A stretch of DNA of 64,000 nucleotides from Cladorhizidae sp. MBARI D1340-BT2 (lineage: Eukaryota; Porifera; Demospongiae; Poecilosclerida; Cladorhizidae): assembly GCA_028752905.1 (NCBI GenBank), contig JAQNBH010000015.1, positions 14,911,713-14,975,712 on the forward strand, in the 5' to 3' direction. This document shows, in pieces, positions 59,577-64,000 of this stretch (positions are counted from its first letter, which is position 1; the number at the start of each line of letters is the position of its first letter). The notes under the pieces were generated by a model, which saw only the letters and a program-made list of their open reading frames with translations, was not told the DNA's origin and made no database searches. The translations under genes were made by a program, and so were the position numbers.

Positions 59577-59950
59577 ACTACAGAAAGGTTATAGTCAGTG
59601 CATCCCCCTACATGGGGACATGCCAATACTCTTAGGTTAGGTCAATGGTTGTAATCCACCTCGAACATCCCACGTTATCGATCATGTCTTCTATTCGGGG
59701 AATAGGGTAAGGGTCGGACAGCGTCACCAGCTTTAGTTTTTCGGTAGTCCACACATAAACATCGGAAGCCATCCGCCTTGGGCACCAGCATGACTGGGGT
59801 GGCCCAGGGGCTTCGGGAGGGAACAATTATGCCCTGATGAAGTAGGGTCTTAATTTCATTTCTCAGTAACTCGTGAGCACTGTGGGGGGTCAAGTATGGA
59901 GCGACACATTTGGGGAAGGCATCACCGGTGTTTATGACGTGCTCGACCAC
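59577..59950 (-). pseudogene. Reverse transcriptase N-terminal part of element B
   Basis: Reads VEHVINTGDAFPKCVAPYL, HELLRNEIKTLLHQGIIVPS, RSPWATPVMLVPKADG and LCVDYRKT. After a frameshift it reads TLSDPYPIPRIEDMID and WITTIDLT, then a YWHVPM stretch with stops. The catalytic Asp-Asp box is missing because the fragment ends at the LTR at 59576. Confidence 0.88.
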
Positions 59951-60059
59951 ATTTGTCCATCCTGGTATTCGCTGAAGACGTCATGATATTGATGAGGTAG
60001 TCCAAATCATTTTCCTGTTGGCGTGTGAGGTTGTTTCCTTCCGGTACAGGATCCAAGGT

Positions 60060-60704
60060 TGTGGTACACTCCGTGGCCACTAATGCTGAGGAAACGGTAG
60101 AGTGCCACGCCTTCATCCCATTGACGTGGTAGACACAGAGTCTCCTTGGACCCTGACCTTCAGAAATCTTATACGTTACATCGGTGAGTTTACATACTAT
60201 CGTCATAGGACCTTGCCACTCGCTAATTAGCTTGTTCAACTTTCGCGGGCGAAATACCAGTACCTGATCCCCAACCTCAAAAGTTCGGTCCTTAGCTTTC
60301 AAATCATGGGACCGCTTATGGCTGACCTTTGCCTTCCTCTCATGGTCTGAGGCTATCTCTCTTAGGTACTCAATTTCTCTCTAGGGTTCTAAGATATGAT
60401 ACCCCTTCTACCTCTTTCTCCTGTTTCTCCCCTCTCCAATACTTGGTCAATTGTTCTATAGGATTTTTCATGACCTTCCCATAGAGCAGCTCGTAGGGCA
60501 AGAACCCTGTGCGACTATGATTCGAACCCCGGTATGACCAAAATTAATATGAAGGGGAGATAGTCATCCCATTTTTGACTGTCTGGTCTTTTCTGCATTA
60601 GCTTGCGTAACAACTGTTTCAGGTGGCGTTAAATCTCTCAACCATACCATCCGTTTGGGGGTTGTATGATGAGGTATGGATTTGCCTAATCCCAGTCGTG
60701 GCAC
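60060..60704 (-). pseudogene. Integrase core end and C-terminus of element B
   Basis: 60640-60680 encodes NPQTDGMVERFN, the end of the core with the catalytic Glu region; decayed coding follows. 60060-60302 is a clean frame reading FEVGDQVLVFRPRKLNKLIS, EWQGPMTIVCKLTDVTYKI, then a linker that runs toward the RT. Confidence 0.87.
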
Positions 60705-60843
60705 TGTGGCGGTAGTGTCGCAAACTGTGTTTGCATTGTTACGTAATCATGATTGCGTCACCAGGGAGATATCATGAGATTGTTGTTTTGGTGATTGTTC
60801 AAGTTGTGTAATGAAGTTTCTTCTGTCTTCGCTATCCTCCACA
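60705..60843 (+). repeat. 5' LTR of CsRn1-like element
   Basis: 139 bp, TGTGGCGG...CTCCACA; similar to 63139-63270 with a few substitutions and a 7-base length difference near the 3' end. Confidence 0.92.
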
Positions 60844-60844
60844 T

Positions 60845-60859
60845 TGGTGACTCCAACGG
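60845..60859 (+). other. Primer binding site (tRNA-Trp type)
   Basis: TGGTGACTCCAACGG directly after the 5' LTR fits the complement of a tryptophan tRNA 3' end with one or two mismatches. A tRNA-Trp primer is a reported trait of CsRn1-clade elements (recalled knowledge). Confidence 0.6.
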
Positions 60860-60895
60860 TCAAATCGCACATTGGACTACAAACAAAGCTAAACC

Positions 60896-61560
60896 ATGTC
60901 AGAGAATGCAGTTGCAGTGAAATTGCCAACTTTCTGGACCTCCCAACCAGAAGTCTGGTTTGCCCAAGCAGAAGCCCAGTTTGTGATTAGAAACATCGTA
61001 GCAGATGACACAAAGTTTTACTATGTGTTGGCAGCTTTGGATCAGGATACTGCCCAAAGAATTTGGGACCTACTTCAGAGCCCACCTGTTGAAAACAAGT
61101 ATCAAGGCATCAAGGAAAGACTTACTGGCACATTAAGCCTGACCCGCGATGAGAGATCAGCAAGAATTTGGAACATGGGTGGATTAGGTGACAGGAAGCC
61201 ATCACAGCTCATGGACGAAATGATGGTAGTTGTGATGACCACCATTCCTGTTCCTTTTCGAGTTTGCGTTTCTAGATACCAGAAGACCTTCGCATACAGT
61301 TAGCCAATGACAGGTTCAAGGATCCGAGGGCTCTGGCAGGAAAGCTGATGCCCTTTGGGTGGCCAAGCAGCACGCATATACATTATACATCTGTTACAAC
61401 TATGCTTACAATCCATAAAGTTGTCCAGAAAGCAAGCAAATCTCCCCTCTGTTTCTACCACAAGAAATTTGGAAATAAGGCAAACAAGTACATATTAGGG
61501 AAACGAAGAAGCTGGCCAACAGTAAACACTGCTTCAGCCGGCGATAAAAGCAACCTATTT
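60896..61560 (+). pseudogene. Gag of CsRn1-like element
   Basis: Begins MSENAVAVKLPTFWTSQPEV, with WFAQAEAQFVIRNIVADDTK. After a frameshift near 61265 it continues PEDLRIQLANDRFKDPRAL. At 61440-61500 LCFYHKKFGNKANKY is the unusual CHCC-type box of this clade with the last Cys changed to Tyr. Confidence 0.85.
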
Positions 61561-61598
61561 TTTCTCACGAACAAAAATCAGGACAGCAGTATCGGCAG

Positions 61599-61634
61599 TG
61601 CCGGGATTACGCTCAAATAAGCGTAATCCCGGCA
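61599..61634. repeat. Perfect 15-bp inverted duplication at protease deletion
   Basis: TGCCGGGATTACGCT, 6-nt loop, AGCGTAATCCCGGCA. It replaces the region where the protease active site should be; downstream coding resumes with VIPASHFDRLNHT. Confidence 0.9.
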
Positions 61635-61870
61635 TCGCATTTTGATCGCCTCAATCACACGCTAATTTACTTACTTGTGGCTGCCAATGGCACCAACATC
61701 AAAACTTATGGATCCCGCATGGTTCCTCTCAGCTTCAACCAAAGAAACTTTCAATGGGGTTTCACAATCGCGGATGTCGCTCACCCAACTGCTGGGTGCA
61801 GATTTTCTCCAGGCTCACAGCCTGCTGGTGGATGTCAAGGGTAAGAGATTGATGGATGCTGAGACGTTTT
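61635..61870 (+). pseudogene. Protease remnant of CsRn1-like element
   Basis: Reads VAANGTNIKTYG and FQWGFTIADVAHP, then LLGADFLQAHSLLVDVKGK, the second half of a retropepsin. The Asp-Ser/Thr-Gly active site upstream is absent. Confidence 0.75.
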
Positions 61871-61949
61871 CAATCATTCATCTCGACGGTCACTGCACCT
61901 GAACTGGGATCAATTGCAACAAGCACCAACAAGTACCATAAACTTCTGG

Positions 61950-62651
61950 TGCAGTACCCTCAGATTTCCAGACCAGAATTTTCAATCCGCACAATGAAAC
62001 ATGATGTAGAGCATTACATCCCTGCTAAGGGACCACCCACTCATGCAAGGGCACGTCGTCTGGCACCAGACAAGCTCAGAATTGCAAAAGATGAGTTCAG
62101 AAAGATGGAGGATATTGGAATTGTCAGAAAGTCATCCAGCCCATGGTCTTCCCCATTACACATGGTCCCCAAAGCTCCAGCTGGCTGGAGACCTTGTGGT
62201 GACTACCGTTGCCTCAATGATGACACAACACCTGACAGATATCTGGTTCCGCATATTCACAATTTTTCGGCTCACCTCTCAGGTTGCAAGATCTTTTAGA
62301 AAATAGACCTAGTCTGTGGATACAAACCTGTTTTGAAAGAGGACATCCCCAAAACTGCGGTCATCACACCATTCGGCCTCTATGAATTCCTCCGTATGCC
62401 TTTTGGGTTAAAAAATGCTGCACAAGCATTTCACGCCTTATGGACAGGCATGCAGAGGCCTCAATTTTCTCTTTGTATATTTGGATGATATCCTGGTGGC
62501 AAAGCACGACAGAAAGAGAACATGCACAACACCTCAGCCAGTTGTTTGATCATCTCTCGGAACATGGCCTTGTCATCAATGCCTCGAAATGTTTGTTCAG
62601 CCTAAGGCAATTGGACTTCCTTGGCCACAGGATCTCATCAACTAGTTCCGT
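61950..62651 (+). pseudogene. Reverse transcriptase of CsRn1-like element
   Basis: Reads [40 protein letters not shown] and [11 protein letters not shown]. After a stop at about 62297 it continues [17 protein letters not shown], then YLDDILVA with the catalytic box at 62478-62489, then LVINASKCLFSLRQLDFLGH. Two frameshifts. The domain ends at the inverted duplication. Confidence 0.9.
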
Positions 62652-62702
62652 ACCACTCCCCATCAACGGAACTAGTTGATGAGATCCTGTGGCCAAGGAA
62701 GT
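62615..62702. repeat. Perfect 37-bp inverted duplication at internal deletion
   Basis: Arms 62615-62651 and 62666-62702 are identical reverse complements around a 14-nt loop. The left arm and loop belong to the RT. The right arm joins directly to the integrase C-terminal region, with RNase H and the integrase core missing. Confidence 0.95.
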
Positions 62703-63100
62703 ACAGAAGCTGGTACCTCATACCCACATCTTGCGATTCCAAGATAACACATCACTCACCAGACAGTCTGCAGTCAGCCAAGTTTGTTTTTGTCCGCAGA
62801 GATGCACATCGTTCACCTTTGATTCGCCCTTATGAAGAACCCTACAAGGTGCTTGAAGCTGGCCCCATGACATTTGTGTTGGACAAAAATGGCATGTGTC
62901 TATAGACCGGCTGAAGAAGGCAGATGTGGACTATGAGCAGCCATTAGAGCTAAAGGTGCCAAGGCCAGGAGGAGGACCAAAGAAGAAAAAGGATTTCTCT
63001 CCAATCTGCAAGACTCACAATCCTACAGCTAATGAGCTAAGAAGGATTACATCCAAAGGTCGTCTCATCAAGACTCTCCAAAGGCTAATTTGTGACTAAC
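62703..63100 (+). pseudogene. Integrase C-terminal remnant of CsRn1-like element
   Basis: Reads SAKFVFVRRDAHRSPLIRPY, then EEPYKVLEAGPMTFVLD and SIDRLKKA (the last in a shifted frame). This is the C-terminal module of CsRn1/gypsy integrases, followed by a Lys/Pro-rich tail. Confidence 0.82.
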
Positions 63101-63115
63101 TATATCCACAGTTCT

Positions 63116-63135
63116 GGGGGGGGGGGGGGGGGGGG
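63116..63135 (+). other. Polypurine (G20) tract
   Basis: A run of 20 G ends 3 bp before the 3' LTR, in the place of the plus-strand primer. Confidence 0.7.
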
Positions 63136-63138
63136 TTA

Positions 63139-63270
63139 TGTGGCGGTAGTGTCGCGAACTGTGTTTGTTTTATTTACATTGTCATGATTGTGTCACCAGG
63201 GAGATATCACGAGATCGTTGTTTTGGTGATTGTTCAAGTTGTGAAATAAAGTTTCTTGCTATCCTCCACA
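63139..63270 (+). repeat. 3' LTR of CsRn1-like element
   Basis: Starts TGTGGCGGTAGTGTCGCGAA, ends ATCCTCCACA; followed by the target duplication GCAC. Contains AATAAAG at 63245, a possible polyadenylation signal. Confidence 0.92.
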
Positions 63271-63274
63271 GCAC

Positions 63275-63790
63275 AATATTGCCTCATTGTCTTTGAGACA
63301 AAATTGGTCCCGTTATCCGATAGAATTTTATTCGCGGTACCAAGTCGGGCGGTTAGATCTAACAGACACCCTATTATGGTCTTGGAAGTGGTATTAGGGA
63401 TAGCATAGACCTCCGGCCATTTGGTGGCATAATCGATAACGACTAATATGTATCGATTGATTTAGGGGATCAAAAATATCCATCGCTATCCTACTAAAAG
63501 GCTGCTAAATGACGAGGAGTGAGTGTAGGGGGGCATGATGGGTGGAAGCAGGCTTTGCCTTCTGACAGAGGGGGCATGACAAACATATCTTATGGACTTC
63601 TGAGTGTAGTCCAGGCCAGTCCATTCACCTCCTGATGATATTCATTGTACGCTCCTGGCTAAAATGTCCAGCTATCGGGGAACTGTGGGTGAGGTGGTGT
63701 ATCTCGTCTCGATTTCGTTCTGGCACCAGGATGAGCTTCTTGCCTCCCTGCACGAGTGGCTGCCCCTACTCCAGAACAAGATCTAGGATT
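63275..63790 (-). pseudogene. Integrase zinc region and core of element B
   Basis: On the minus strand: LTHSSPIAGHFSQERTMNII, then CLSCPLCQKAKP (about 63560-63690), the HHCC module. Next is IAMDIFDPLNQS with the first Asp and VVIDYATKWPEVYAIPNTTS, then a segment ending KILSDNGTNFVSK with the second Asp (about 63290-63330). One stop near 63615. The remainder of the core lies beyond the nested insertion at 60640-60704. Confidence 0.88.
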
Positions 63791-63800
63791 TATAATAGGG

Positions 63801-64000
63801 GGTGGTTGTTAAGTCGCACCCTAGAACACACCCCTTTAAGGTGTGATTTTGGCATAATTGTGTAATGCATATCTGAACTTCAATTATTGTGGAAACTTCA
63901 ATATTATTGTGTGATTGATCATACATGTAGTTATAATTGTTGACTAGGAATCAAATAGTGAAGGTTCGAAGAGCCTCCTAGGATGTGCGTCAACAAATGC
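63801..64000. other. Unannotated right edge
   Basis: AT-rich, no recognisable continuation of element B (its protease and gag are expected here or beyond the window). Confidence 0.5.

Larger units (their letters stand above)
60705..63270 (+). mobile_element. CsRn1-like LTR element nested in element B
   Basis: LTRs 60705-60843 and 63139-63270 (TGTGG...CCACA) are flanked by a 4-bp duplication GCAC (60701-60704 and 63271-63274). It is only 2566 bp, about half the usual length, because RNase H and most of integrase are deleted. Gag with a CHCC-like box, a tRNA-Trp-type primer site, the RT and the integrase tail all point to the CsRn1 clade. Inserted into the integrase of element B in the opposite orientation, so it is younger than B. 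Confidence 0.9.
59577..63800 (-). mobile_element. LTR retrotransposon B, Gmr1-like fragment (interrupted)
   Basis: On the minus strand: integrase zinc region (63560-63790), integrase core (63275-63560), a 2.57-kb nested element (60705-63270), integrase core end (60530-60704), integrase C-terminus (60060-60302), then reverse transcriptase N-terminal half (59577-59950). As in element A, integrase precedes RT within one polyprotein. The RT is cut short at the mag-like LTR. No LTR of its own is seen. Confidence 0.82.

Noticed and set aside
59397..59620. Longer LTR ending at GGGGACA (59620)
   Set aside because: 59577-59640 can still be read as decayed reverse transcriptase of element B, so the border at 59576 is preferred.

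Overview
This is eukaryotic, almost certainly animal, nuclear DNA. It is AT-rich, dense in short tandem repeats and dead transposons, and has a 100-base assembly gap (4344-4443). The evidence for an animal is a mitochondrial carrier exon of metazoan SLC25A29 type, metazoan hAT and piggyBac transposases, and Ty3/gypsy elements of lineages known from animals. Very short introns (66 nt in one transposase) and frequent TAGCTAGCT-like words make a sponge or another early-branching animal my best guess. That is inference; no marker gene settles it.

Layout. 1-19475 is satellite: about 560 copies of a 29-bp unit in two blocks (1-4343 and 7490-19475). Between them lies a 3-kb island holding the gap, a 53-bp minisatellite, a long hairpin with a hammerhead-like core and a GA microsatellite. 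19476-22950 is mostly unannotated DNA with a dispersed repeat and a 21-bp array. 22951-26346 is a nearly intact hAT transposon with a TATA box and a triplicated E-box module upstream. 26744-28252 is a piggyBac fossil with a 20-bp minisatellite in front of it. 28530-29920 is a second 21-bp array. 33208-38810 is a complete but decayed LTR retrotransposon (5-bp target duplication TATCC) on the minus strand. Its integrase lies upstream of its reverse transcriptase, the order of the Gmr1 group.

42014-42733 is the terminal exon of a mitochondrial carrier, the clearest host gene. 44694-45334 (minus) holds candidate exons of a membrane receptor with a tail containing an ITAM-like motif. 46706-48908 is a LINE fossil preceded by a 197-bp tandem duplication. 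51001-53352 is a second hAT transposase (minus) with a 66-nt in-frame intron. 55571-56756 is a non-autonomous hAT with a perfect 8-bp target duplication.

59150-63800 is a nest of LTR elements. A second integrase-first element (minus) is interrupted by a 2.57-kb CsRn1-like element (plus, GCAC duplication), and a tRNA-Ser-primed fragment lies in its reverse transcriptase. The CsRn1-like copy has two perfect inverted-duplication junctions, each where coding sequence is missing.

I did not find a coherent new multigene system. The observations most worth checking are the two integrase-first elements, the covarying hammerhead-like hairpins, the exact 9441-bp-offset duplication inside the satellite, the inverted-duplication junctions, and the ITAM-like tail.
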